Shown piece by piece: positions 22,181 through 35,109 of a stretch of DNA of 64,000 nucleotides. Position 1 is the stretch's first letter. Each line of letters begins with the position of its first letter. The notes beneath the pieces are model-generated. The model saw only the letters and a program-made list of their open reading frames with translations, was not told where the DNA came from and ran no database searches. The DNA lies in NCBI RefSeq assembly GCF_036588685.1, contig NC_086378.1, forward strand, positions 35,317,578-35,381,577, written 5' to 3'. The position numbers and the translations under genes were made by a program. The stretch comes from Mytilus trossulus. Its lineage: Eukaryota; Mollusca; Bivalvia; Mytilida; Mytilidae.

Positions 22181-24884
22181 CTCAAAATTGGCGTGAATGT
22201 GTTTCAAGCTGTTGAAGGCATTCTGCATGGTACAAAACTGCAAATTTTAAATACTAGTATATCCTTTTCAAATTTGCATTTCCAAGAACGTCGTCGCTAA
22301 CCAAATTTCACTAAAAGTTTTAACTCGAAAGACTAATACATAAATGATATCAATACTACCAAAAGTTCTTTGGTTTTGTATGACGATGTATTTTATTTTT
22401 TTTATTTTGGGACAACAACTTAACTTTGGACAGATTTAGGCTGCACCCGCATTGGCTATTTCTGACGTTCATACTTGATGTAGAAATCTTTAAAAAAAAA
22501 ATTGTTTAAAAGCTTGAAGTGCACAATGGGTTGTGATACTGTGAAGATAAGTAAAATGAAAGAATTTCACAAATGTCACTTGTGTGAAATAGTTTTAGGT
22601 GGACATTGGCCTTACTTCCTCTTGATTTTACTATTATACGAGGAAAATATTTTCGTTAACTAAATGCGTATGCGTCAAAATTACATATATATTATATAAA
22701 AGTACATAAAATAAATAATTTTATGTTTTGAAGAAACATAAAAGCATTGATATGGTAACCCGGTAAGATTAGACAAAATCAAGCCCTTGACAATCCTTCA
22801 TCAGAGCGAACCAAAGGTATAAGAAAACAAAACAAAGAAATGAAAGCGAAAACGAAAAAAAAATGAAAAGAATAATTTTAATGAAAATGGAACTGAATAT
22901 AAAAACAGGTTATACAAAGACTGAATAATTTCAATAGTGTTTATAATGAATTAATTAAGTCACCTCAACACCGAGAAGCAATTAGCAAACTAAAGAGAAA
23001 AACAAATGAGATGTTCTTTTGCACCCTTATCCGGAATTCGTGCTGGCAATTATTATTGAGATTAAATTCCATACTGCATTTACCGCAAATATATTAAATG
23101 TATATGGAATCACTATCATATTTTCTAACGTTGCATTACAAAATGTACATTTGAGCGCACTCATTTTCGAAGTTTTCGAAACTGTTCCAACAAGTTTACT
23201 CATTTTCTCCTTCACACTTCGTATAATTTCCTATACATGGTGTTTCAAGCCCTCTATTTATTTAACATATAAGAGTTTGTCAAAACAAAATCACGATTGT
23301 GTAAAGAAAGTAAGAAGCTGATGATGGGTGTCCTGAATAAAATTCTGAAGAAACATGTAATTGTTCATTCTTCAATATTCAAAATTAACTTACATGTGTC
23401 ATGCATTATGATCTGAAACTTTATGATCTAATTAATCAAATGATGCTGATTTATATGTAGATTATTAAACACAATTTATTTAATATTTAAGAAATAATTC
23501 CTTCATGTCATGCTCTATACTCATTTTAACATGGGTATGCATTATATTTGTCGATATTTTACAATGAGCGTTAGCATTATTTCGATTCTAATAGGACAAA
23601 TGCAGTATTTTTATAGGTCGTGCGCATGTGTCAAACATGTTTTTTATGCTCATTAGAATACGGATTTGTTTACAAAGCGTAATAAGGACGTCATATTAGA
23701 ATAAATATTAGTCCAGTCAATCTAGCATAAATTTGACCCTAACCCGAAAGTAATTGCAACAGAAGATTTTTAAGTTTTAATCTTTAGCATTATACTTCAA
23801 ATATACACAGAAAAAAGTTTCATAAAATCTAACTTGAGGAAGACTAAAAAAAATCTCTATTTAAAATTCCTATGGAGATTAGCATTGAAAAGGGAGATAA
23901 CTCTTGCAAAAAAGGCAAAAATATCAATAAAAATTGAAACAAAATAGTAACTTTACCGCTTCTATTCATCAGAATGTATTGATTTTTGAATTTTTAGCAG
24001 TCTTTAGAGTATAAGAAACAACTCTAAAGGTGTTTTCATATATTTTATCAAGCTATAATTTAGAATTCGTATTTTATTATTTGACCATTTATTGAATTTT
24101 TCCACATGTTAAGGTAAAGAATCTAAAATTTAATAAAAATAATTAAGCATTTATTCTTCTTTTTGTGGTTTAAAGTTTCTATAGATAAGTAAGTTGCTGA
24201 AAAAATAAAATATACAGATATAAACAATACCAAATTTTCACATTATTTTTTTTCAAAATGGTTACAAAGCTTCAAATTTGCACTTTCTTGAATGAAAAAT
24301 GCACGAAAAAATAAAAATACCCATAACACTTCGGTTTTGAACATTTTATGAGCAGAAGATTATACATGTATAATTTAGTCAAATACAAACTTATTACCCC
24401 ATCAAAAAAGACTCATTTATGCAAGAGTTATCTCCCCTTCCAATGTTAATTTCCATGTACATGTATGTCACATTTAAATTCTAGTGTAATAATATATTGC
24501 GCACTATCGTTAATGTACACGCTATTGTAATGCGCCCGTTTATAAAATAATTGCGGGTGGGGCTTGGGATCTTATAAGGCTTTTAATGATGCCAAAAAGG
24601 GGGCAATTTATTCTTCTTTTTATTATTATGCAGCTACTGTTTCTTGCTTTTTCAATTGTGTGGTTCTATACGCTTCTAATGAACATACAGAGAACGATCC
24701 GAATATAGTCGTTTAGGTATAGTTTCTTCAAAGATTTTTTTCGGTGAGAATAAAACCAGCGTTGTTTGATATTATGATTTCCTTATAACTTAAAAACACA
24801 AAATAAATATGAATGAATGCGCTTTAACTACGTTTAAAGATTTGTCATATCCTTATTTTTTTTAAATACGAATGAGCTCTTAAA
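22181..24884. other. Intergenic stretch, no gene recognised
   Basis: Contains a 100-codon plus-strand frame (23019-23321) and a 62-codon minus-strand frame (23027-23215) that oppose each other; neither resembles a family I know. Short homopolymer runs are frequent. Confidence 0.45.
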
Positions 24885-25022
24885 TGGCCAGCTTAAGGAC
24901 ACCTACGGGTGCGGGAGTTTCTCGCTACATTGAAGGCACATTGGTGGCCGTCGGCTGTTTTCTGCTCTATGGTCGGGTTGTTAACATTCGCTTTAAAACA
25001 TTCCCCATTTTCTTTCTCCATT
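24885..25022. repeat. Repeat family E fragment, reverse orientation to 391-660
   Basis: 'gtgcgggagtttctcgctac', 'attgaaggcacattggtggc' and 'ctctatggtcgggttgtt' are the reverse complement of the words at 420-510 ('gtagcgagaaattcccgcac'). Confidence 0.65.
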
Positions 25023-25522
25023 TTATCAGTTAGAATTAAAGTTTTACTGTTTGAAAATATATTTTAGCGTACAGAAAGGAATTTCTAAAAAAAAAATAAA
25101 AATAAGTCTTTATCCACAATCCATCAACGTATCACATACATTGATAAATCTTTAATTTTGTCTATTTTAAAGGATTACTTTGATCAGATTAGTCTTAGTG
25201 GCGAAACATTACTTGAATTTCTTAATATAACAAAATAATATATTTGCAAATGTCAAGTAATTAATTACTTCCATTAGAAAATAACCTACTATGATACATT
25301 AATCACAGGTTGTTCCATTTGAAAAAAAACTAAAGGAACCGAATTTATAAAACTTCGACTTTATGTTTAGGTTCAAACTTTTATAAACATAAAATTTTTA
25401 AAGTGACGATAAATTGTTGATGTCACTGCACGATAAATATGAGTGTGGTAGGATACGCGTTTTACGACACCCGTCATACTAAATCCACATTTAAGTCATT
25501 TGCAGAAAAAAAGATTGTCCTC

Positions 25523-26112
25523 TCTAGAAGACATGGATCTATCCAGAATGATTCTGCCCTACCCAGAAAATATGGATCTATCCAGAAGATATGGCTATAT
25601 CCAGAAGATATGGCTATATCCAGACGATATGGCTATATCCAGAAGATATTGCCCTATCCAGAAGATATTGCCCTTTCCAGAAGATATGGATCTAACCAGA
25701 ACATATTGTACTATCCAAAGATACTGCCCTATCCAAAACATATTGTACTATTCAAAGATACTGCCCTATCCAAAACATATGGTACTATCCAAAACATATT
25801 GTACTATCCAAAACATATTGTACTATCCAAAGATACTGTCCTATCGAAAACATATTGTACAATCCAAAGATACTGCCCTATCCAAAACATATTGTACTAT
25901 TCAAAGATACTGCCCTATCCAAAACATATTGTACTATTCAAAACATATTGTACAATCCAAAGATACTGCCCTATCCAAAACATATTGTACTATTCAAAGA
26001 TACTGTCCTATCCAAAACATATTGTACTATCCAAAACATATTGTACTATCCAAAGATACTGCCCTAATCAAAGATACTGTCCTGTCCTTAAGATATCGCC
26101 CTATCCAGAAAG
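25523..26112 (+). repeat. 18/19-bp minisatellite open in all three forward frames
   Basis: About 31 head-to-tail units of 18 or 19 bp. Two dominant types are ccagaagatatggctatat in the 5' part, and ccaaaacatattgtactat alternating with ccaaagatactgccctat in the 3' part. Neither type contains a forward stop in any frame, and 19-bp units shift the phase at each step. Overlapping frames of 246 (25439-26179), 219 (25500-26159) and 70 codons (25855-26067) result. No start context, splice evidence or unique flanking protein sequence supports translation, so I call it a minisatellite, not a gene. Confidence 0.9.
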
Positions 26113-26179
26113 TTATAAAAACAAATTATTATGTTCGATGTGCACTAGAGGGCTTGTAGAATTTGACTCAAATGCATAA

Positions 26180-28980
26180 TGCCTCCTTCGATTCAGATTT
26201 CATGAGACATGTTGAATTTATTTTAAAATGCTTTATTGTGTTTTAGTATCTAATTGCATTGTCTATAAGGTATAAGGCATCTTTAGTCCTTATTCTTGAA
26301 ATAACGTTTTACTAAATGACCCTATAGTTGCATAAGTGTTAGGGCACCATTAAGTGCTTGTCTGGATTACTTCATAAAAACAACAAAAAGTCCTTACACA
26401 TGAGAACAAATTTGTGTACTAAGGTGAAGCGAATAATGTCACATCATTTTTTTGTAGAGACCTCGAACCCTTTGATAGACTTCTTGCTGAAGTGTATGCT
26501 AATAAAATGAAATAATTGTATTTCCTTTTATTTAAATCAAACACAAACATCATCCACATGTCTCTACGTAAACATCATATTGTTAATGAATGGAGAATAA
26601 AATATATTAATAAATGGTGGCCTTTTACCAGCTATACCACATCAAGATTGACAGGTCAGGTTGTTGACAAATTAGAAAGTCGTCTAATGCTGATCTTTGG
26701 CATCGCAAGACTAATAAGTTGATTTATCCCTACGGATCTAGATGTTTCATTTGCCTTGTAAATTCAATTTTCTTCTTTAATTCATCACTTCTCTGCTACA
26801 CGAGAGTCTCCATCTGTTTAGTTGATCTATAATCCAAAGAAAATGTTTCGCAATATTATGCTAGTAGAAATAGTTATTTATGTTTTGAAATTCTTCATTT
26901 TTTTTCTGATAATTTAAGGAATAATATGAAGTTTTAATTTATATAAAAACCTTCAAGAAAAACGTTAAAAAAAGGCTTATTTCAATTAGGATTTCTTGAA
27001 GCACGTCTTTTTCAAATGGTCGATTACGTTGACATCCTATTTGTAAAAAGACACATCAATGTAATGGCATTCTTTTTTAACTTTTTTTATGAAGGTTTTT
27101 TTTGGTATTAAATATATCTTTAAAAAGCAGTACAACTGTCAAAGGGATCATGATTCTTTCAGTCTATGCACAAAGGTTAGTCATTACATGCGTTATTACA
27201 GAAAGTAATATACGACATGCAGTTGGCTCTTTTGACATAAAAATAATAATCTTTATTACAAATTACACCCATAAGGGTCAAACATAGCACATAAAATACA
27301 CCCATGTAAGAATGTAGTTCAGTAGTTGTCATTGGTGCATGTCTATCATAGTTGTTTTAAGTAAATTGTTATGTAATGAATTAGATCGATAGGTGTGTCA
27401 ATTGAATTGTTTCATATTTTGAATGTACAAGCCTATAATTACGATATCGATTTTTCTCATTGTTGAAGGTCTTGGCCTATATTGTTTCAAGTTTTGGTAG
27501 AACTACTGTAGAGTCTACCGGTCAGACATTTACATGAGTCCATGTTTTACAGGATTATGTATCGTGCAATCTTTAATTAAGATTACTTTTCGTACTGTTA
27601 TGCACGGCCTTATTATATTTCGTTGTATTGTTTATTTATTCAGATTTTTACGGGTATAACAAAGCTCAACGGAGTAGTTTCCAATTTCACAGAGAATATA
27701 TAAATACCAGTAGTAATTTCCTAAAATGATTTCTTGACAACATTGGAACATCATGAAATGTGTCTTCAGAGCGTTTGTTATACTTTTTAAATTATATGAA
27801 AATGCAATTATTGTAAAAGAAATATACACACAATTTCGTTCTTACTTCATAAAAATAAAAATACAGGAATAAGCGAAAAGTTCTAATAGTGACATTTATG
27901 CAAACAGTTCATGAAGATTATTTGCTTAACTTTTCTTCTACAACCTAGAGAATATTAGAAGATGCAGCTTTCTGGAATTATATCTTTTCCTTTATTACAA
28001 CTAAAGTCTTTTGAAATTGGAAACACTAAATAAGTCGTTTAATGTACAGTTAATAACTAATGTATCATTCTCATTGTAAAAGACAAACAAAGGAGCAAAA
28101 CGAAGCTTTGTTCAAAATTATATCTGCTTTTGGCATAGAATGTCTAATAATGAACAAAGCTTTAAGGCAAGACATTCTGGAATTCCATTTAATCTTCTTC
28201 TTTCCCGGGGAATAAACAGCTTATAAACGAAATAAAAATTTTACAAGAGCCTTAAACATCTCCAAGCGGTATATCTGGTGGTCATTTGAACAGTAATTGC
28301 TACTGAAAACAATGGTATAAGGTTTAAGCAGATATCAAGAAAAGTTAATAGGATTGTTGAAATAAGAGATTAACTGAGAATATAATGTGTTATGGTAGCA
28401 TGCTTAAGAACTATTTAGTTTTATATAAATTTAAGTACTTTTCTTAATATTTTGTCAGACTTTGCATGATATTGTAAGGTAAGCCTCTAGAGTTTAAAGC
28501 GACATATGCATTGTCTTATTTTTTCTAAACTTTGTGTTCGTGTGACTCAAGTGCAAATATATAAATAAATATAATTTCAGTTTAATTGAAATATTACAGT
28601 TAATATGGTTAATCTGTCTATCAGTTTGTTTTCGTGTATATATACCGCAAATTGTTTATAATGAGACAAAAAGTATAATAATCTTAAAACTTCAACATTT
28701 TACAAATCCAAAAACCATAAAGATTCATAACACATACAAAGCAATTAGAGAAATAACAATCATAGAATTACATATTAACAAGAATATATGCCAATACGAC
28801 AACATCGCACTATCATATTACCATTTCTGTGTTCAGTGAACCACACATTTTAGGTCACAACCTTTATTTGTTTTATTATATATTTTTAAGTTTACATCAA
28901 AAGCAATTTAACGTTTCGTTCGCATGTTGTGTTGCGACTCCTATATAAGTAACTATACAAATACAAAACCAAAATAATAT
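26180..28980. other. Intergenic stretch, no gene or clear repeat
   Basis: A+T-rich sequence with 60-70-codon chance frames on both strands. No splice-compatible series of coding blocks and no repeat family word that I could identify. Confidence 0.45.
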
Positions 28981-28984
28981 AAAT

Positions 28985-29120
28985 GTATCTTAATGCAAAA
29001 TATAAGCTACAACGAAAACAGTTGATTGACTGTTGGTTGCTTAAAATCCAGTGGCGAATATTTCATGCATGTACAGGTGTTCAGAACAGACACAAATTAA
29101 CAGTAAGTACAATAGGTATA
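28985..29120. repeat. Repeat family D fragment
   Basis: 'ttgattgactgttggttgct' and 'ccagtggcgaatatttcatg' resemble the better copies at 41260-41620, 50110-50510 and 54270-54450. The 78-codon frame here overlaps it and is not considered a gene. Confidence 0.5.
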
Positions 29121-30009
29121 GATCCTGTTAAAGAGACCACTTCAGCTGTGCATTTGATGTTTCTTAAAAGTATAACAAACGGCATGATAGCTTCAACAAT
29201 TTTCATTGGAACCATATAGGGATATTATTCTAATCCAATACGAACACAAACTTTGCAAAGTTATCAATTGCAATAATTTAACTTTATTCGTGACGGGAAA
29301 TTATTGTGTCGCTTTTATTGACATATAACAATATGTTTCGTCGCAAAACCCTATCGTACCAAAATTAACATCCTTTAGTCTAGTGTAATAAAATATTTGT
29401 AGAAGTACCCTCATCTCTAAACATATATAACCAGTTAACATCTTGTTAAGGAATTATTTTGCCTGTCATTGAATTAACGTACATTCTCACGAGACCTGTC
29501 GTATTCAATAAACACGCGAGGTCGGCGTAGGGATATTAATGGGTATGACTATTTCAATAATCGAATTATTCCCCCGTTAACACATCTAACATTTCCAAAG
29601 TGGTTCCCTTTAACGCAATAATAGAGGAATTTATTTCCTTCAGTCATTGATAAGACTTGATGAAAAGACAGAAAATGATGTCTTTTTACATCTAAATGAG
29701 TTCATTTAGGGAATTATATCGTGGTAGGTTTCTCATGAAATAATAAAATTACAATGAAGATTCGTTATACACACACTGGCCGTCATCTTCATTTTATATT
29801 TCATCTATTTGAAATATGAGGGTAAAAAATAAAACTTTTCAGTTATTTGAAACGCCAGCATAATTTACTAATTACAAATTACATTAGAGATTTAAAATTA
29901 GAATTATATGCATGTAGGATATAACTCACACAAAAAAAAACTTAAGTTTAAACTTATAAAAACTTTTAGTAAATATTGAAATAAGAGAAAATAAAATCAT
30001 AAACAAGAA

Positions 30010-30310
30010 TCCGTCTGTATTACATGGATGCCCCACTTGCACTTACATATTCTATGCTCAGTGGACCTTGAAAGTGGGTCTCAAAACACATATTTAACAT
30101 CACAATTCGAAAGATCATATCACAGGGAACATGTGTACTAAGTTTCAAGTTGATTGGACTTCAACTCCATCAAAAAGTACCTTGACCAAAAACTGTAAAC
30201 TAAAGCGGCCTTGACGGTCATGAGATTTAGCATGAAGCAGGACAGATGCACAGATGAACAGACACACAAACGGACTGAAAAGCATAATGCCCCTTAATGG
30301 GACACATAAA
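30010..30310 (-). repeat. Repeat family C, reverse copy
   Basis: 'gggaacatgtgtactaagtt', 'caagttgattggacttcaac' and 'aaaaagtaccttgaccaaaa' are the reverse complement of 'acttagtacacatgttccc' and 'ttttggtcaaggtagttttt' in the copy at 53965-54190. Confidence 0.7.
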
Positions 30311-31444
30311 CACAGGACAAGTATGTAAACACTGACCAGTGAACACCCACTCCCTCGTTTATCTTTTTTTCCCCCTCTTTTTAAAATGTATCTGGACCTT
30401 CAAAATTGCTTGTATTTCCATAATTAAAAACTAAAACAACTGTCTGGTGTTATTCGCTTCAAACTAAGCATGGTTCGTACGAATGTCATGATTTGTTACA
30501 TTAACTTGACATCACCTCTGGTTGACTGTGTTCCTCGAAAATATTCCCTTTTTGGACAATTACTTTTCCAACCGATCTTTTTTCCCAGGATGTTCACCGC
30601 GATATCTTTTATCCTTTACTTCTTATCAAATAGGAGTTTTATAGTATACTATACCTTTATGTACACGTGGCAATTCATTGACCGTATATTATCTTTACTC
30701 CACTGAATTTTCCGCAAATCATATTGCATGGAAATTTCGTACAGACTGAGACAACAGGGTGCTATAGAGCTTTGTGTGTTATTATAGTTAGTATTGCCGA
30801 ATAAAGAGACAACAATAAAAATGCACTGTACAAACATGAAAGTTTGACCTTTCTAAGTATTTTTGACTTTTATAGAGCCTTTGCTTTTCCAACTTTTCTT
30901 AATCTAGGAATTCCTGACTAGGGAACTACTAGTAATTATGTCAGATAGAAAATACTAGATATTGGGAAACAAAAGTGAAACTCTTCTAATATATCACTAG
31001 GAATAGCTCAGCTGGTACAGAAACAAGATTAGATATACCATGCTTTAAAATTGAAATTCAGCAAATCGAATTATCAACGAATGTTAATAGAAACTGCCTT
31101 TTCATACTATAAAAGTTACATTTCGGGTAACATATGCATGGTTTATTTTAAAATACACGGCCTGATTCAAAAGTGAAAAATCATTTAAATTTAACATATA
31201 TAAAATTTTAATTAAGGATTTACAATTGAAATTTTTGTGTTTAATTTAGTTTCAGAATAACCATAAATCAAAATCCCAGCTCACAAATGTGCTAAACATT
31301 CTATTTACTCCTAGTATAAATCAAACGAGAAAACACATCAACGAATGGACAACAACTGACATACTCCTGACTTGGTACAGGCATGGTCCTACGGCCTGAA
31401 CCCTATAGATTTACTAGACCTGAACGGATCCGTACGGGTTCATC

Positions 31445-31660
31445 GGCAAACCATAGAACTTGATATGATTTCCAATGAGACTATTATCCTTCAACACTAA
31501 ACGACGATGATGTCAGAGACTAGAGGTCACCAAACGTACGGTCGTCAACATTACATACAATATAAACGTCACCGACATGACAAAATGTGATCAGTCCAAA
31601 CGAAAAAACAAACGGTCTGATTTATGACAAATCAAATAAAATGAAAAAAAAACCAATAAA
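31445..31660 (-). repeat. Diverged repeat family A copy
   Basis: 'ttgatatgatttccaatgag', 'aggtcaccaaacgtacggtc' and 'gtccaaacgaaaaaacaaac' follow family A order with many substitutions. 30311-31444 and 31661-32590 hold no feature I can name. Confidence 0.6.
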
Positions 31661-32601
31661 CAACAAATCTGTTCTTTTCCATCAAAGTTAATAGACGATA
31701 AGGGTTTTTTTTTAAATTAAAATGTGATCGAACAGGCTTTTTATTTGTCTTTTCCCTCTCGTCTGCTTCAATTAGACTATGCCATACTAATTTCTGTGTG
31801 GATAAAAACTGCTCGATAAATACCTTTATTATACAGATATACTGGAGACTACATTCAGGAAAACCAAAATGCTACATATTTACGAGCTAAAACCGTCCAA
31901 AGTCAACTTTCAAATTTATTTCTTTTGTATATACAATTGACCGATTATTTTTTCCTGGAAAGTTCCTGACAAAATCCTGCCAGGATCGAAGTACTATCTA
32001 TTGGGCTGATTGTACTATCGAGTTTATAGGTTTCCGACCTTGTGGAAGTAAAATATCTATTTGTTCGTTCCGAAAGAGTAAAAAATATATTTTATATGAC
32101 TCTAAACGCGATGGCATACGCTACAGCGCGATGGTCAGTGCTATTTAAAAAATTTAAACTAAAAATTTGGAACATATATGCAAGGTCTGATTCAACTTTT
32201 GAATGCCTTCACAGACTTCACAGGTATTTGAATAAAGAATTCTCATCTTTGAAATTGGGTATATATTTTGTCATCAACATACTAGTTTTGATCCCAATGT
32301 TTCCATAAATTTACTATATTTTTTCCCTATCCAACTTGTTGTGTTTGCCAAGTTTGCGAAAGGGTGTTTTATTTTTGATGAAATAACAGTTTTTCATATT
32401 TATCAATATCAAATTTGATCATAATTTTGAGTTCAGATATATGTATCAATACCTTTGTCGACTAATGTACAAAAGTCCTTTTAGGTGTACCATTTTGGAA
32501 AAATCTATAGCTAGGGAAACAAAATTAATGTAGAACTATGGAGTTATCATTAGAATAATGGATGCTTTTAATTACAAAATTATCGTTTACTTACAGAAAA
32601 T

Positions 32602-33045
32602 ATGAAGAACTACCAAAGAGAAATGTTTGAATATGGATATATCAAAGAACATAATTTTGACAACTTATCACCAAAATCAGATTTCCACGAATCAGACTGT
32701 GGAATAACACCTAATATGGAAGAGAAAAGCATGGACGATTTTTGTTTTATGAAGAATTCGAGTTGTACGGACGGACTCGATAATCATGATCAAAATGGCG
32801 ACGGGTCACATGAACAAGGTTTAAGCCGAGAAGAGCGCAGACGCAGGAGAAGGGCAACACAAAAATACAGAACGGCTCATGCTACTAGGGAAAGGATTCG
32901 TGTAGAGGCTTTTAATGTAGCATTTTCTGAGCTCCGAAAATTATTACCAACACTACCTCCAGATAAAAAATTATCTAAAATTGAAATTTTAAGATTAGCT
33001 ATTTGTTATATATCTTATATGACTCACGTTTTAGACCTAGGGTGA
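32602..33045 (+). CDS. NHLH1: NHLH/HEN-type basic helix-loop-helix transcription factor
   Basis: An uninterrupted 147-aa coding region. A 3' splice site (tttacttacag) ends at 32596, five bases before the ATG, so a spliced 5' UTR upstream is likely. Residues 74-147 contain [20 protein letters not shown], then the basic region [12 protein letters not shown], helix 1 ([14 protein letters not shown]), loop DKKLSK and helix 2 ([19 protein letters not shown]). This is nearly identical to vertebrate NHLH1/NHLH2, which also end just after helix 2. The N-terminal 73 residues are acidic and not conserved with vertebrates. Invertebrates usually have one NHLH gene, so the 1/2 distinction should not be read into the symbol. 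The family acts in the nucleus of developing and post-mitotic neurons, binding E-boxes, often as a dimer with other bHLH proteins. No neighbour lies within 14 kb on either side. Confidence 0.96.
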   Translation: MKNYQREMFEYGYIKEHNFDNLSPKSDFHESDCGITPNMEEKSMDDFCFMKNSSCTDGLDNHDQNGDGSHEQGLSREERRRRRRATQKYRTAHATRERIRVEAFNVAFSELRKLLPTLPPDKKLSKIEILRLAICYISYMTHVLDLG

Positions 33046-33306
33046 AAGATTTTTTTTTTTTATATCCATGGACTTTAATACTACATGTACACCTAACAAA
33101 TTGATAGTCAAGCATTGCATTATGAAATATTATTTATTCCTTATTTTTTACATACTTTTATTTATTAATTTTAATTAGTTACTTCATATCCGTTATATTC
33201 TTATTTGCATTTGATAAAATGTTAAGTTTAGATCTCGTCTTTTTAATTTAGACATTCCATACCGTTTAGCTTCCAACAGAATTCTGGAATACGCGCACGT
33301 AACTAT

Positions 33307-33340
33307 AATAAATATCAAAAACCTCACTTTATGAAATAAA
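33307..33340 (+). terminator. Candidate polyadenylation signals for the NHLH gene
   Basis: AATAAA at 33307-33312 and at 33335-33340, about 265-295 nt after the stop; another at 33728-33733. No further evidence selects among them. Confidence 0.3.
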
Positions 33341-34109
33341 AAAAAAAAATTGAAGATTCTTATATGAATAATAATTAGCTAAAATTATTTACCCCCCGCC
33401 CCCTAAAAAAAAATTAATGTATGTATAGGGTGTTTGTTATTTGTACTTATTTGAAAATTCGCTCGTTTGGTGTATTATTTAAAATGCCTCAATAGTGAAC
33501 TTACATTATTGCCTAATTTACCAAGTACAGATTTTCGTGGTTTTATTTTTAGTGGACTTGATTTTTTGTATTCTTTTGAAAAGGAACTCGGTTTAGTCAT
33601 TTTATAAAAAAATGAGTGTGAGATTTAATCGTTGTTACACATTAATAGAAAGAAATGCTGCGTTAATTACACGTTAAACTGTTTTTCTTTCTTTCTTTGT
33701 CGTTTACATATGAATCTCAATATTTCAAATAAAGTTTACTTATTATGCATAAATGATAACATGATTGCGAATAAAAAATTGAGGACGTGTACTCAATCAT
33801 AATGATTTTGTAGTTTAATGTTTATACAATTCGGTCAACTTATTTGTAGGGCAACCGAATGATTGTCTTGTATTGTACAAATGTGTACATGCTTACGAGG
33901 GTCTGGAAGGTGTTTATCAAGTATAGATAATTTTTATACCAAATGTGAAGAATAAAAAAACCAAAATATAAAGAATGAAGAACCGCAAAGGCAAAAGAAA
34001 AAAAAAGAATAAAAAAAAAAGAATAGAAAATTACAGCACAATTCATAAAGAAGAGATAACGGCTTAAAAAAATAAAGACTATAGAAGTGGAGGTCCAGAT
34101 CCTCGTTTA

Positions 34110-34296
34110 GGGAGCTACCATTTGATTTTTATGGGGGGGGGGCTATGATGAAAAAAATTGTCCTGCATTTTTTTTAGTTGTAATCTCTGTCCTGCCTTTT
34201 TATTCTTCACTCTATCCGGTCCTGCTATTTTTTGTAATCTCTGTCCTGCCTTTTTATTTTTGTATCCCCCCCCATAAAAATCAAATGGTAGCTCCC
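34110..34296. mobile_element. 187-bp MITE, PIF/Harbinger-like, TTA target duplication
   Basis: The ends are near-perfect inverted repeats of about 30 bp beginning GGGAGCTACCATTTGATTTT and running into a G-tract (right end C-tract). TTA lies immediately outside both ends (34107-34109 and 34297-34299), the 3-bp target typical of PIF/Harbinger. The interior holds three copies of a 'gtcctgcYttttt' word with 'gtaatctct' between. There is no coding capacity, so it would depend on an outside transposase. The superfamily call rests on the target site only. Confidence 0.8.
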
Positions 34297-35109
34297 TTAT
34301 GGACCATGACATTATTTTGTTCACAATTTTATTATATTTCAGATTAATCCAATGTAATATATTGTATGTTATATATGCTACTCTGACAATCCTTGTTGAA
34401 ATAAATGTGATATTTAACCAAACAGAAGTTCGTTTTGAGATATATAAATTTATAGTATTACTATAAAACCGAATTCTTATAAGAAGCTGAAACTCAAGAC
34501 TAGCAATTATCTCCAAATAAGCTGGTTTAAGATTTTCACTTGTTTCATTTAATTCTCACAACTACAGCTATTAATTAGTTTTATAGTAATGATACATTTG
34601 GGCGACCATATGGTCGATTTCACTGAAATGATTTTCAATGTCCTTTCTTTTATTTAGAAACATTTTACCGTAGCGGATATTTATTCCTCGTTAAGCTTGA
34701 CGGAAAATATCATATTTCCGTTATTTCAATTCCAAAGATGGCAATTTGTCGGTGCGTGTGCCACAAATTTGTAATCCTATAATGAAAGCTAATCAGACAA
34801 ACAAATCTTATTGCGACCATTTAATGGTTTAGATAAACACAATAGTTATGGGTAAATGAAATACACGTTGAACTTTGCAAAGATGAAAGGAAATATAATT
34901 ACTATTTTTATTCGTGTTGAAAGCAAAAACATTACTTCTTAATGTGTTCTTATTCTTTAGTATATTAAGAAACTTTTAACGGTATGAATGTTGCAAATTT
35001 AATTACCCGTTTTGCTATTTTATAAAGATCCAGATTATTATTTAGATAACTAAAAGTACATAAGTGTTCGTAGACATTACAAATCATATGATAATAATAC
35101 AAAACAAAC

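Noticed and set aside
25439-26179. 246-codon ORF as a repetitive structural protein gene
   Set aside because: All three frames are open because the repeat unit lacks stops; no unique protein sequence, exon structure or promoter supports coding.
31003-31080. tRNA-like start 'aatagctcagctggtacag'
   Set aside because: Only an A-box-like word is present; no B-box at the right distance and no paired arms.
34115-34516. 133-codon minus-strand ORF
   Set aside because: Its C-terminal third is the MITE at 34110-34296 and the rest is A+T-rich sequence without a recognisable domain.
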